A stretch of 64,000 bases of DNA from Bacteroides clarus YIT 12056 (GCF_900129655.1 NZ_FQWK01000003.1:186001-250000); one strand, 5' to 3'. Numbered from the stretch's first letter, positions 8,310-17,242 are shown. A program made the numbers and translations. Notes: a model not told the origin generated them from the letters alone.

Positions 8310-9761
8310 CTATTTTCGTATCTCATCTAATAAGACAGGAATTTCACTATAATCCTCAAACCATATAACTCTTGTTCCTAAACTTTCCATCATTTTTTCC
8401 TGAATGATATGATGTGTTTGCAATATTTTATTTACTGATGCCTCATTTATCTTCACACAGCTTGAATCGTCTATCAAACTATCATTACTCAATCTTTGAA
8501 TAAAAGCGTAATGCCTACAATTCTTCGATTGCTTTTGGGCTGCAATTTCCAGCAAACGCCGTAGATTAGGATCACTTAATGATAATCCAATCATTAAGCA
8601 ATTATTCTCACGCAATGTCGCTAATTGAACAAGATTAGACCAATGATATGGCTCAGAATAAACCTTATGGTACGCTTCTTCTGAAAAGACCAAAGAAGCT
8701 TCTCTATCAAAACTCTCTCTACCAGGAATAAAACCATGTACATGATATATTGGCAATTCATCAGAATCATGCTGTTCTTCATCTCTATATATCGTCTTAT
8801 ATTCAAGTTTTACTTTGCTGAGAGATTCTTCTATTAAATCATCAAAATTATAAGTAATTATAGATTTTACTTTAGCCCCACTTCTTTTAGGAATACACAA
8901 ATTCGTAATGGACTCTATTAATGGAGATGAAGTTCTTTGCGAACTATATAAAGCATCCTTTACAGCAGATATAAACATTATATCATCGTCTTTTTGCGAC
9001 AATCCTGCTTTTAGATAACGAGCAATAGCCAATGTCGAATTATTGTTTATTTCTATAAATTTATTCGTGATAGCTTTAATAGTATCATCATCTACAGTAT
9101 CGTCATTAAAAATCTTATTAACAAAATTAGTGTATAGAGAGTTTAACAAAGTCTTCCAGTTAGGAAGCCCTGCACTACATGATACACCTGCACCCAATAA
9201 CAGCGAGATATTTCCTTTTTTATATGCCTTTTTTACGGATGTCAACAGTTCTTCTCGTGATTTCTTCCAATCATTATCCCTTCTGTTGAGTTCCTTCTTT
9301 ATTTCTAACTTAAATAAGCTATTAGCAATATATTCAGCTTCTTCTTTATTCGCATCAATCAATCCATTTATTTCCGTAATTCCCCATAAAATCAAATTCG
9401 GATTTTCATTTCTGAGAAAGTATCTCATCTTATCAGAATCAGCAGGATAAATTAATATCATATGCTTTATTTTTTCAGAATCTAATATACCTGTCAGTTG
9501 CCTGACTGTATATCTCATTATCATTGGATTGTATCTATGAGTATATTTAATTTCAAATGCCACAGGCCCCTCATAATTTCCTATACCATTTTTAGAATAA
9601 CCATCTAACCGATTGCCATCAATAACGTAATCACTAATAAACTGCTTACCTTGTTTTTCCAAATGTAATTTAAGTAAATTCTGAATAAATAGCTCAAAGT
9701 ATAAAGCCGATTTTGGATTACTTCTAAAATTTATTTGATTTATAATATCTTCAATCTTCAT
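8310..9761 (-). CDS. Nuclease-like domain fused to SIR2 NADase domain, putative anti-phage effector
   Basis: A 483-aa protein with two parts. Residues 1-150 look like a restriction-endonuclease fold: NRLDGY (Asp53), then AFEIKYTHR (Glu70, Lys72), as in PD-(D/E)XK enzymes. Residues 180-483 are a SIR2-like domain: LLLGAGVSCSAGLPNW (186-201, the NAD-binding GAG loop), ITYNFDDLI (302-310) and YHVHG (339-343, candidate catalytic His342), then IGLSLSDPN. SIR2 domains of this class deplete NAD+ on phage infection in several defence systems. First gene of a minus-strand pair with the HARE-HTH protein. AT-rich like the rest of the island. The order (nuclease-like domain first, SIR2 second) does not match a system I can name. 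Confidence 0.8.
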   Translation of the reverse strand: MKIEDIINQINFRSNPKSALYFELFIQNLLKLHLEKQGKQFISDYVIDGNRLDGYSKNGIGNYEGPVAFEIKYTHRYNPMIMRYTVRQLTGILDSEKIKHMILIYPADSDKMRYFLRNENPNLILWGITEINGLIDANKEEAEYIANSLFKLEIKKELNRRDNDWKKSREELLTSVKKAYKKGNISLLLGAGVSCSAGLPNWKTLLNSLYTNFVNKIFNDDTVDDDTIKAITNKFIEINNNSTLAIARYLKAGLSQKDDDIMFISAVKDALYSSQRTSSPLIESITNLCIPKRSGAKVKSIITYNFDDLIEESLSKVKLEYKTIYRDEEQHDSDELPIYHVHGFIPGRESFDREASLVFSEEAYHKVYSEPYHWSNLVQLATLRENNCLMIGLSLSDPNLRRLLEIAAQKQSKNCRHYAFIQRLSNDSLIDDSSCVKINEASVNKILQTHHIIQEKMMESLGTRVIWFEDYSEIPVLLDEIRK

Positions 9762-9812
9762 ATATAAGCTGTTTTTAGATTCTATAATAAGTAAATAACA
9801 ACTATTTATTGC

Positions 9813-9867
9813 TTCAAGCGTAATTGAAGCTCCTCTTTAAAATTAAGAGTTTTCAATTACGCTTGAA
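9813..9867. repeat. Long inverted repeat at the right edge of the defence island
   Basis: Perfect 16-bp arms at 9813-9828 and 9852-9867 with a nested 5-bp stem (CTCTT/AAGAG) between them. It lies between the start of the SIR2 gene and the stop of the heparinase gene. It could end transcription of the heparinase gene (minus strand), but there is no T-tract after it; it could also mark the island boundary. Confidence 0.6.
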
Positions 9868-9926
9868 TATTTTACGGCCAACAAAACTTACAACACCAAA
9901 ATGATATATTCTACCATTTATTTACG

Positions 9927-12269
9927 TCACCTACAAAATTCATAGCTACCGGCCGTCCCCTCAAAAGCAAGCACCCCGTCGGAAGCCCGTACCTCGGCCA
10001 ACGGAATAAAGACGCGGCCGTTCTTCTTTACCTGCCAATTACCTGCTTTAAGGTCGGTGATGACGAATTTATATGTACCTGTACCGTTAACTGTCAGCGT
10101 GAAGTCCTTCTGCAACGGTTCGCTACTCTTGGCAAACGTAACGACACGATCGGCTAACTGAGCACCTACTATCCGGTCATTCTCAATACGCTGTACTTCG
10201 TTCAACTGATTGCATCGGTTATCGGCAACCTGTATCACATTCAGGAAGTTATCGGTAACGGCAGGGGCAGCGGGTGAAACTTCTACCCGCCAAGCTCCAC
10301 GCTCATTGGCATTGTCAAGATAAGGGGCTACGGCATCGTTGGGATAGTTAGTACCGAACACCCAGTTTTCCTTGCCGGGGCCGCCAACCTTATCAATACG
10401 GATATTATCCGCTCGGGGTAAAAGGACAGTATTATGCAGCATACCGCTATCACCGTCCTTGGTACGCCGAACAGTGAAAGTGTTGCCTTCAAGCGCAGGC
10501 TCTTCGATACTATGCAGCAGCCAGTATTTCCGGAAATCGGGATTGGAAGCCGATACTTTGTCATACACAATAAGTGCGGCAGGCACTGTTTCGGACTTCA
10601 GGTTGAGAAATACGAAAGAGCGTTTGGCCTCTTTCACTTTCCGGGTATAGGCCTGGGTAATATCACCTTTCAAATAAGAATAATTGGGAGTTTGCGCATC
10701 AGGGCCAAATCCGTGAGCCAACACTTTACCCACCGTATACTCCTCGGACAAAAGGCTGTCGAGCGAATTGCAAGTTTTCCAACCTTCACCACACATACGC
10801 TGCCCGCCGTCATTGGATGCGAATCTGGTCTTTCCGCCACCGCCATAGTTCCAACAGCCGAACTTTTCGTCAGGGTCGTACACCAGCAACGAATTATGAG
10901 CGATGGTACGTTTGAAGTAATTCTTGTTGTTGGGGCTGTTGTAACCGCCCGAACTACCGCTATAAGCGCCGGCATCGATAGCCAAAGGGCCTTTGTGGTA
11001 AATCTGGAAACTGCCGCCGTCCATGTGCTGATGATTGCCCACAAACTGCTCGTTGATTTTCATTTCGGCAATCACACTGTTGGCGTCCCAGCCCGTACGG
11101 GCAATCATCCAGCCGTAGGGAGTACCGGAATAACGTGTCAAAGGAAGGTCGTCGGGAGATTTTCCTTTCAGGTCGTAGTCACGCCACAACAGTTCGTATA
11201 TCAGACAGTGGTTCATTGACTCGTTGCCCGACTTATTCAAATGGGGATTACGCTCGAACTCATAAGCCAGATATTCATCTTTATAATAGCTGGAAGCCAA
11301 AAACATGGGTGTCGGCATGGTAAGCAATGCGGGACGGTTCTGCGGATAATCATCACCCGCAGGCATCAACACTCCGTCGGGACGCCGACGGTAAATAATA
11401 TCGTAGAGCACAAATCTTGCCGAAGAGCTGTAAATGCCGCCGGCTCCCATCTTATCTAAAATCCACAAGGGAAAGAGGTCGCAGGCAAAACGGACATGCA
11501 CGTAATTCGTGCCCTGATGGTAGTTCTGCCCCGCATAGAAATAATTGCGTGCCGGGATATAATCACGATAGAGCATGGTAATGACGTGATTGTACATATC
11601 GGGATACTCGTCATAAATGGCAATACCTGCCGACAGCATATCACGCATAATCATCCACTCCGACGGATGCCCCGCTATGGGCTGGTTATTGCGTGGCGGA
11701 TAACCGCATTCCATACTCTTCGCCAGACGGATAAACTCTTTGATGTAAGCTTGTTTCTCGGAACTCTTCATTTGGTCGTAACACCAGTCATATACCATGG
11801 CGCCCGTTATCAGCATGGCTCCGCTGGCCCGCGACAAGTCGGAACGAGTGCCGAAAGAAGCGCGTTGCAACGTATCGAGCATGGCTGTAATGGCACGGCG
11901 GGCCAGACGCTTGTCGCCTTCCAGCAGATAGTCGAGAGCCTGCAACTGCACCCGCGACGTAACGCCGCGCATCTCGTAATAGTAGCGGAAACCGCGGTTC
12001 GTAACGGCAGCCTCTTCGGCCGGAGTACGGTCTTTGCTCAGCTCCTTCATGAGAGAAAGCGTCTGTTGCGCCTGAGGAGTTTTCATCCGCTCCTTCAATG
12101 CGGGCAAATCAGATGAGCGAACGTACAAACGGGGGTGCGTTTGAGGCGGAACCGGTACATTAACTCCCTCTACCTCTTGCCAGACTACCTCTTTCGGCAA
12201 TTCCTGCGCCGAAAGACAAAATGAGCTAAATACCAGACTGATTGAAAAGAAAATCGACTTGTGTTTCAT
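9927..12269 (-). CDS. hepB: Heparinase II, polysaccharide lyase family 21
   Basis: Eliminative cleavage of heparin and heparan sulfate in the periplasm. The 780-aa protein has a signal peptide (cut near FCLSAQ, residue 22) and follows Pedobacter heparinus heparinase II along its whole length: an alpha/alpha-toroid N-terminal part, then a beta-sandwich. Catalytic residues are visible: His201 and Glu204 (AGHPSEWM), Tyr256 (NYHQGTNY) and the His413/His415 pair (GNHQHMDGG). No SusC/SusD pair, sulfatase, unsaturated glucuronyl hydrolase or hybrid two-component regulator lies nearby, so the gene is separate from a heparan-sulfate utilisation locus. GC content returns here to the level of the rest of the chromosome. 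Confidence 0.92.
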   Translation of the reverse strand: MKHKSIFFSISLVFSSFCLSAQELPKEVVWQEVEGVNVPVPPQTHPRLYVRSSDLPALKERMKTPQAQQTLSLMKELSKDRTPAEEAAVTNRGFRYYYEMRGVTSRVQLQALDYLLEGDKRLARRAITAMLDTLQRASFGTRSDLSRASGAMLITGAMVYDWCYDQMKSSEKQAYIKEFIRLAKSMECGYPPRNNQPIAGHPSEWMIMRDMLSAGIAIYDEYPDMYNHVITMLYRDYIPARNYFYAGQNYHQGTNYVHVRFACDLFPLWILDKMGAGGIYSSSARFVLYDIIYRRRPDGVLMPAGDDYPQNRPALLTMPTPMFLASSYYKDEYLAYEFERNPHLNKSGNESMNHCLIYELLWRDYDLKGKSPDDLPLTRYSGTPYGWMIARTGWDANSVIAEMKINEQFVGNHQHMDGGSFQIYHKGPLAIDAGAYSGSSGGYNSPNNKNYFKRTIAHNSLLVYDPDEKFGCWNYGGGGKTRFASNDGGQRMCGEGWKTCNSLDSLLSEEYTVGKVLAHGFGPDAQTPNYSYLKGDITQAYTRKVKEAKRSFVFLNLKSETVPAALIVYDKVSASNPDFRKYWLLHSIEEPALEGNTFTVRRTKDGDSGMLHNTVLLPRADNIRIDKVGGPGKENWVFGTNYPNDAVAPYLDNANERGAWRVEVSPAAPAVTDNFLNVIQVADNRCNQLNEVQRIENDRIVGAQLADRVVTFAKSSEPLQKDFTLTVNGTGTYKFVITDLKAGNWQVKKNGRVFIPLAEVRASDGVLAFEGTAGSYEFCR

Positions 12270-12336
12270 AATGGAGTTTATATCAGATGTTAGTGCCGTA
12301 AAAATACAATAAAAAAATCAAGTAGCTATAAAAAAC

Positions 12337-12370
12337 AAGCACAGAAACATAGAGAATGTTCCTGTGCTTA
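12337..12370 (-). terminator. Terminator after lysA
   Basis: 14-bp arms (12337-12350 and 12356-12369) with one mismatch and a 5-base loop. On the minus strand the stem is followed by GTTTTTTAT, giving a standard intrinsic terminator 27 bp past the lysA stop and closing the long purU-his-lys cluster. Confidence 0.8.
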
Positions 12371-12396
12371 ATAAATCTTTATATCTCGTACTGCGC

Positions 12397-13557
12397 CTAT
12401 ACCAGCTCGTCCGACGTATAACCTTGCGGCAACTCGCGGCAGTTATACCCCGAAGCCATAATTTCACCGTAAGCTCCGGCAGAGCGAAGGGCTATAAGGT
12501 CGCCACGCTTCACACCGTTCAAGTCGACAGCCTTGCCAAAGACATCGGATGATTCGCAGATAGGTCCCACCACATCGTAGGTTTGCTGCGGAGCATCGGA
12601 AGTGACGTTCTCTATCTTGTGGAACGCCTGGTAGAGTGCGGGACGAATCAAATCCGTCATACCCGCATCGAGAATGGCAAACTGCTTGTTAGCGCCTTGT
12701 TTTACATACAGCACCTTTGAGATGAGCGAACCGCACTGCCCCACTACCGAACGTCCCAATTCAAAGTGAAGCGTCTGATAAGGACGGAGTTTCAGGCAGT
12801 TATCATAGGTTTCAAAATAGCTTTTGAAGTCGGGTACAGGCTGACGGTCGGGATGCCCGTAGTCAATGCCGAGACCACCGCCCACGTTGACGTGCCCGAT
12901 ACGTATCCGGCGGGCTTCGAGCTTATCCAACAGCTCGTTGACACGGTTGCACAAAGCCACAAAATCGCCCATATCCAGTATCTGCGAACCGATGTGGAAG
13001 TGCAGCCCGATGAACTTGACGTTCTGCATCTCCTGCGCCACGTCTATCACATGATCCATATCTTCCATGCTGATGCCGAATTTGTTTTCGGCCAATCCGG
13101 TGGTGATGTTGGCATGCGTATGCGCGCCTACGTTGGGATTGATACGGAAAGCGACATTGGCTGTCTTGCCTTTCGCAGCGGCCAGCTCATTGATGATTTC
13201 CAGCTCCGGAACGGATTCTACGTTGAAGCAGAAGATATCATAATCCAATCCGAGGTTTATCTCCCAGTCTGCTTTGCCTACACCTGCAAACACTATCTTA
13301 TCGGCAGGGAAGCCGGCCTTGATGGCCGCACGGATTTCACCGCCGCTCACACAGTCGGCTCCCAACCCGCTTTCACGGATAATGGTAAGGACTTTAGGAT
13401 TGGCGTTGGCCTTTACCGCATAATGCACCGAATAGTTCTCGTATCTCGATGCTTCGGTACGGATACAGGCAAGGGTATCACGCAGCACCTTCGTGTCGTA
13501 ATAATAAAACGGGGTACGCAGTTCGCGGAATTTGTCAATAGGAAATGTTCCTTTCAT
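12397..13557 (-). CDS. lysA: Diaminopimelate decarboxylase
   Basis: Decarboxylates meso-diaminopimelate to L-lysine, the last step of lysine synthesis; PLP enzyme of the alanine-racemase/ornithine-decarboxylase fold III. In the 386-aa protein Lys49 in HYAVKANANP is the PLP Schiff-base lysine, HIGSQ and VGGGLGIDYG give phosphate-binding and barrel motifs, and CESSDVFGK near the C-terminus carries the catalytic Cys contributed across the dimer. Follows lysC after 88 bp that contain a terminator-like hairpin, so its expression may be lower than or partly separate from lysC. Length is normal for the family, slightly short. Confidence 0.95.
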   Translation of the reverse strand: MKGTFPIDKFRELRTPFYYYDTKVLRDTLACIRTEASRYENYSVHYAVKANANPKVLTIIRESGLGADCVSGGEIRAAIKAGFPADKIVFAGVGKADWEINLGLDYDIFCFNVESVPELEIINELAAAKGKTANVAFRINPNVGAHTHANITTGLAENKFGISMEDMDHVIDVAQEMQNVKFIGLHFHIGSQILDMGDFVALCNRVNELLDKLEARRIRIGHVNVGGGLGIDYGHPDRQPVPDFKSYFETYDNCLKLRPYQTLHFELGRSVVGQCGSLISKVLYVKQGANKQFAILDAGMTDLIRPALYQAFHKIENVTSDAPQQTYDVVGPICESSDVFGKAVDLNGVKRGDLIALRSAGAYGEIMASGYNCRELPQGYTSDELV

Positions 13558-13594
13558 ATAATTATTATGGGTTATATCTTCGTTCAGTTAAAAA

Positions 13595-13625
13595 GAGCGC
13601 TTTTATCAAGAAGGTAAAAGCGCTC
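13595..13625 (-). terminator. Hairpin with T-tract between lysC and lysA
   Basis: Perfect 11-bp stem (13595-13605 with 13615-13625) and 9-base loop; on the minus strand it is followed by five T residues. It would act as a terminator or attenuator between lysC and lysA. No leader peptide rich in lysine codons is visible. Confidence 0.65.
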
Positions 13626-13645
13626 ATATCTATTGTTTTCTTTTG

Positions 13646-14962
13646 TTACTCATTGAACAGCGCATCGCTGAGCGACTGCAAAGCCTGTTTCTTATCACAT
13701 TCGCGGATAAGGAAAGAAATGTTATAGTTGCTGCCGCCGAAAGAAATCATACGCACCGGTATGTCGCGCATGGCATCGAGCGCCTTGGCTTCAAAGCCGA
13801 CGTTCTCCCATTCGAGGTCGCCTACCACGCAGATGATACACATATCCTTGTCTACCGTCACCGTACCGTATTTCTTCAAATCGTCCAAAATCTCGTTGAG
13901 ATGCTTGGTATTGTCGATAGAAACGGATACGCCTACCTCGGACGTACAAATCATGTCGATAGAAGTCTGGTAGCTTTCAAAGATTTCAAACACTTTACGC
14001 AAGAAACCGTGAGCAAGCAACATACGGCTGGACTTGATTTTGATGGCCGTGATATTGTCCTTAGCGGCTACCGCCTTGATTTTGCCTTTCTCCGTATCGT
14101 TGGAGATGAGTGTACCCGGAGCCGTCGGGTCCATTGTATTGAGCAGACGCACGGGGATGTTGGCGTACTTGGCGGGCTGAATACAGGTGGGGTGCAGGAT
14201 TTTTGCGCCGAAGTATGCCAGCTCGGCCGCTTCTTCAAAATGAAGGTGACGCACCGGAGAAGTCTTGTCCACAATACGCGGGTCGTTGTTGTGCATACCG
14301 TCGATGTCCGTCCAAATCTGGATTTCGGAAGCATTGACGGCAGCGCCTATCAGGGAAGCGGTATAATCGCTGCCGCCGCGTTGCAGGTTATCTACCTCGC
14401 CATAGGCGTTGCGGCAGATGAAACCTTGTGTGATGTAGATTTCCGCATCGGGATGCAGTTCGAGCTGAACCTGGAGTTTATCTTTGATATAAACAGGGTC
14501 GGGCTCCGCGTTCTTGTCCGTACGCATGTATTCTAAAGCCGGAAGCAGAACCGACTTCACGCCGCATTCCTGCAGATAGTAGTTCATCATGGCGGTAGAA
14601 ATCAACTCGCCCTGCGCCAGCACTACTTTCTCCTCGAACAGCGTAAAGAGGTCTTTGGTGTAAGAACGGATATAGTCGAAATGAGATTTGATAAGTTCCA
14701 GACCTTTCTGTTTATATTCGGGAGTGGCATAGAGCTCATCAATGTGCTGGCGGTATTTCGTTTCCAGCCTGTTGATAATCTCGTTAGCACCTTCCGGATT
14801 CTTCTTGTACAGATAGTCCGAAATCTCAACCAATGTGTTTGTGGTACCCGACATGGCAGAGAGAACCACAATCTTACGTTCACCATCGGTAATCAATTTG
14901 GCCACTTCCTTAATTCGCTGAGCCGAACCTACTGAAGTACCTCCAAACTTTAAAACTTTCAT
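13646..14962 (-). CDS. lysC: Aspartate kinase (monofunctional)
   Basis: Phosphorylates L-aspartate, the first step toward lysine, threonine, methionine and diaminopimelate. The 438-aa protein opens with VLKFGGTSVGS (kinase motif with the Lys in KFGGTS), has the GGSDYTAS nucleotide/aspartate loop in the middle, and ends with two ACT-type regulatory segments (from about residue 300), so feedback control by an end-product is expected. It is not fused to homoserine dehydrogenase. It follows ftsE after 35 bp and precedes lysA in the same direction, so two lysine-pathway genes are paired at the end of the cluster. Confidence 0.95.
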   Translation of the reverse strand: MKVLKFGGTSVGSAQRIKEVAKLITDGERKIVVLSAMSGTTNTLVEISDYLYKKNPEGANEIINRLETKYRQHIDELYATPEYKQKGLELIKSHFDYIRSYTKDLFTLFEEKVVLAQGELISTAMMNYYLQECGVKSVLLPALEYMRTDKNAEPDPVYIKDKLQVQLELHPDAEIYITQGFICRNAYGEVDNLQRGGSDYTASLIGAAVNASEIQIWTDIDGMHNNDPRIVDKTSPVRHLHFEEAAELAYFGAKILHPTCIQPAKYANIPVRLLNTMDPTAPGTLISNDTEKGKIKAVAAKDNITAIKIKSSRMLLAHGFLRKVFEIFESYQTSIDMICTSEVGVSVSIDNTKHLNEILDDLKKYGTVTVDKDMCIICVVGDLEWENVGFEAKALDAMRDIPVRMISFGGSNYNISFLIRECDKKQALQSLSDALFNE

Positions 14963-14997
14963 TTTCGTTCCTGTATTAAAATGTTATATAATCTTGT

Positions 14998-15705
14998 TTA
15001 TTTTTCTTCTGTTGACGACGCGACGGAATACTGTTCCGTCACATCCGTTATCAAATGGTCGGCACAACGGTATACGCGTCCCGGATATTCCCAAAGCAAC
15101 TGCATGTTGTGCGTAGTCATAATGACCAGCGAACCCGCCGCGCTGATGCTGTGCAAAAGCTGGGTTATGGCAAAGCCCGTCTCCACATCCAGATTTCCCG
15201 TAGGCTCGTCGGCAAGGATGATTTCCGGAGAGTTGAGTACGGCACGGGCTATCACGATACGCTGCTGCTCGCCCCCGGACAATTCATTGGGATATTTATA
15301 GCCTTTATTGCTCATGCCCACCAACTGCAGTACTTCGTTGATACGGTCTTTTATCTCTCCCTTATTCTTCCACCCGGTGGCACGGAGCACAAATTCAAGA
15401 TTGTCGTACACCGTGCGGTCGGTGAGCAACTGGAAATCCTGAAATACGATACCCAATTTACGACGCAACTGCGGAATATGCTTGCGCTTGATATGCAGCA
15501 TATCATATCCCAGCACCTCGGCATCGCCCGCTGCAACATCCAGTTCGCCGTAAAAGGTTTTGAGCAAACTCGTCTTGCCCGAACCTACTTTACCGATGAG
15601 GTAGACAAACTCCCCTTTATGCAGCTCCAGGTTTACATCGTTCAATACGCACAGCTCCTGCTGGTGTATCTCCACGTCTTTATATCGTATCAGCGCTTCG
15701 TCCAT
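14998..15705 (-). CDS. ftsE: Cell-division ABC transporter ATP-binding protein FtsE
   Basis: ATPase of the FtsEX complex, which couples septation to cell-wall hydrolase activation at the inner membrane. The 235-aa protein has Walker A GKVGSGKTS, Q-loop FQDFQLL, signature LSGGEQQR, Walker B IILADEPTG and H-loop TTHN. The FtsE-type lines NLDVETGF and YDNLEFVL are present. No ftsX gene adjoins it; instead it sits between hisIE (6 bp) and lysC (35 bp), a placement that reflects operon packing rather than function. Another lipoprotein-release-type ABC ATPase is the main alternative. Confidence 0.85.
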   Translation of the reverse strand: MDEALIRYKDVEIHQQELCVLNDVNLELHKGEFVYLIGKVGSGKTSLLKTFYGELDVAAGDAEVLGYDMLHIKRKHIPQLRRKLGIVFQDFQLLTDRTVYDNLEFVLRATGWKNKGEIKDRINEVLQLVGMSNKGYKYPNELSGGEQQRIVIARAVLNSPEIILADEPTGNLDVETGFAITQLLHSISAAGSLVIMTTHNMQLLWEYPGRVYRCADHLITDVTEQYSVASSTEEK

Positions 15706-15711
15706 AATAAC

Positions 15712-16320
15712 TTAGTGTTTCTTCCAGCTCGCACTGTGGCGTTCTTCCAGCTCACGTGCCAAATCTTCTATGCGATACCCCTTAGAGGTCAGCAATACGA
15801 TGAGGTGGTACAGCAAATCGGCTCCTTCGTATATCAGACGCTCGTCGGTGCCGTTGCACGCTTCAATGACGGTCTCAACCGCTTCTTCACCTACTTTCTG
15901 CGCCATTTTATTGACACCCGACCGGAACAGGCTGGTTGTGTAAGAGCCTTCCGGCATTTCGGCGTGACGCTTGTCGATGAAGTCCTGAAGAAGTTTCAGG
16001 AACATAACGGGCTGTTCGTTCTTCTCGCCCCAGCAAGTGTCCGTACCCGTATGGCAAACCGGACCGACAGGGTGTACCTGAATCAGCAAAGTATCCTTGT
16101 CGCAGTCCTCTTTCATGGAAACCACGTTCAGGAAGTTGCCGCTCTCCTCGCCTTTCGTCCAAAGACGGTTCTTGGTGCGGCTAAAGAATGTTACCTTACC
16201 GGTTTCTACCGTCTTGTCGTATGCTTCCCGGTTCATAAAACCCAACATCAGCACCTTGGCCGTATCAGCATCCTGTATAATTGCCGGAACGAGTCCGTTC
16301 ATTTTATCAAAGTCCAACAT
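15712..16320 (-). CDS. hisIE: Bifunctional phosphoribosyl-AMP cyclohydrolase / phosphoribosyl-ATP pyrophosphatase
   Basis: Steps 2 and 3 of histidine synthesis. The 202-aa protein is the usual HisI-HisE fusion: the N-terminal HisI part has the metal-binding VHPVGPVCHTGTDTCW segment and MNREAYDKT; the C-terminal HisE part (about 110-200) has the helical pyrophosphatase motif GEEAVETVIEA and the YEGADLLYHL helix. Downstream of hisF, separated by 133 bp that hold an unusual heptad repeat able to form a hairpin, and 6 bp ahead of ftsE. Confidence 0.95.
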   Translation of the reverse strand: MLDFDKMNGLVPAIIQDADTAKVLMLGFMNREAYDKTVETGKVTFFSRTKNRLWTKGEESGNFLNVVSMKEDCDKDTLLIQVHPVGPVCHTGTDTCWGEKNEQPVMFLKLLQDFIDKRHAEMPEGSYTTSLFRSGVNKMAQKVGEEAVETVIEACNGTDERLIYEGADLLYHLIVLLTSKGYRIEDLARELEERHSASWKKH

Positions 16321-16327
16321 CTTTTTA

Positions 16328-16448
16328 AGTTATGAGTTATAAGTTATGAGTTATTTTGTTGTGAGTTATTGTTATGAGTCGTTTTCATTCGCGCTTCGTA
16401 CGGCACTTCGTACGGCAACGAATAACTTATAACTCATAACTTATAACT
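16328..16448. repeat. Heptanucleotide repeat forming an inverted repeat between hisF and hisIE
   Basis: The left arm (16328-16355) is four tandem copies of a 7-mer of the form AGTTATR; the right arm (16421-16448) carries the same heptads in inverted order. The arms match at 25 of 28 positions and the three differences are G/A changes that allow wobble pairing in RNA. The loop region contains a direct repeat of CTTCGTACGGCA. The element fills the only large gap inside the his genes. Confidence 0.8.
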
Positions 16449-16453
16449 CCTTA

Positions 16454-17209
16454 TCATCTTCTCATCGCGACTCCTTGGGCGCAAAGATACGATTTTAAAT
16501 CGGGAATTTTGATTTCTCCGAAATGAAAAACGCTGGCAGCCAAGGCGGCATCTGCTTTTCCTTCCAGAAAGACATCACGGAAATGCTCTTTCGCGCCTGC
16601 TCCGCCCGATGCGATAACGGGTATGGAAAGCCTGTCGGCAAGGGTGGCAAGGGCTTCGTTGGCATATCCGGTCTTTACGCCGTCGTGGTTCATACTGGTA
16701 AAAAGCACCTCGCCCGCACCGCGTTCCTGCGCTTCTTTCGTCCAGGCAAAGAGTTCTTTGCCGGTCTCCACACGTCCACCGTTAAGGTAGCACCACCAGC
16801 CTTTTTCCGTCTGCTTGGCATCAACGGCCAGCACACACACCTGCGAACCGAAATGCTTGGCTATCTCGTCAATCAGTTCGGGACGGCGGATGGCCGAGGA
16901 ATTGACGGAAATCTTGTCCGCACCGGCATTCAGCAGCCGGTCTACGTCGTTCAGCTCATGGATACCGCCACCCACGGTAAAAGGTATACTGATGTTGGCG
17001 GCAATACGCTTCACCAGTTCGGCGAACGTCTTGCGTCCCTCGAAGCTGGCGGTTATATCCAGAAAAACCAACTCGTCGGCACCCTGCTCGCTATAAGCAC
17101 GCGCCAACTCGACCGGATCGCCTGCATGGCGCAGATTCACGAAATTGGTTCCTTTTACGGTCTGCCCGTCTTTGATGTCGAGGCAGGGAATGATTCTTTT
17201 TGCTAACAC
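16454..17209 (-). CDS. hisF: Imidazole glycerol phosphate synthase, cyclase subunit
   Basis: With HisH, converts PRFAR and ammonia to imidazole glycerol phosphate and AICAR. A 251-aa (beta/alpha)8 barrel; Asp11 in [11 protein letters not shown] and the later Asp in CVLAVDAKQ are the two catalytic acids. Phosphate-binding loops TVGGGI and VIASGGAG are visible. Follows hisA by 33 bp. Its partner hisH lies just upstream in the same operon. Confidence 0.96.
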   Translation of the reverse strand: MLAKRIIPCLDIKDGQTVKGTNFVNLRHAGDPVELARAYSEQGADELVFLDITASFEGRKTFAELVKRIAANISIPFTVGGGIHELNDVDRLLNAGADKISVNSSAIRRPELIDEIAKHFGSQVCVLAVDAKQTEKGWWCYLNGGRVETGKELFAWTKEAQERGAGEVLFTSMNHDGVKTGYANEALATLADRLSIPVIASGGAGAKEHFRDVFLEGKADAALAASVFHFGEIKIPDLKSYLCAQGVAMRR

Positions 17210-17242
17210 TCTTCTTTCTGTTTATGATTTCGGATTTATGAC

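Noticed and set aside
10434..12116. Long plus-strand frames opposite heparinase II
   Set aside because: Antisense shadows of a GC-rich conserved gene; no motif or promoter.
13643..16335. Long plus-strand frames opposite lysC, ftsE and hisIE
   Set aside because: They mirror the strong minus-strand genes; their residues show no domain and they lack start signals.
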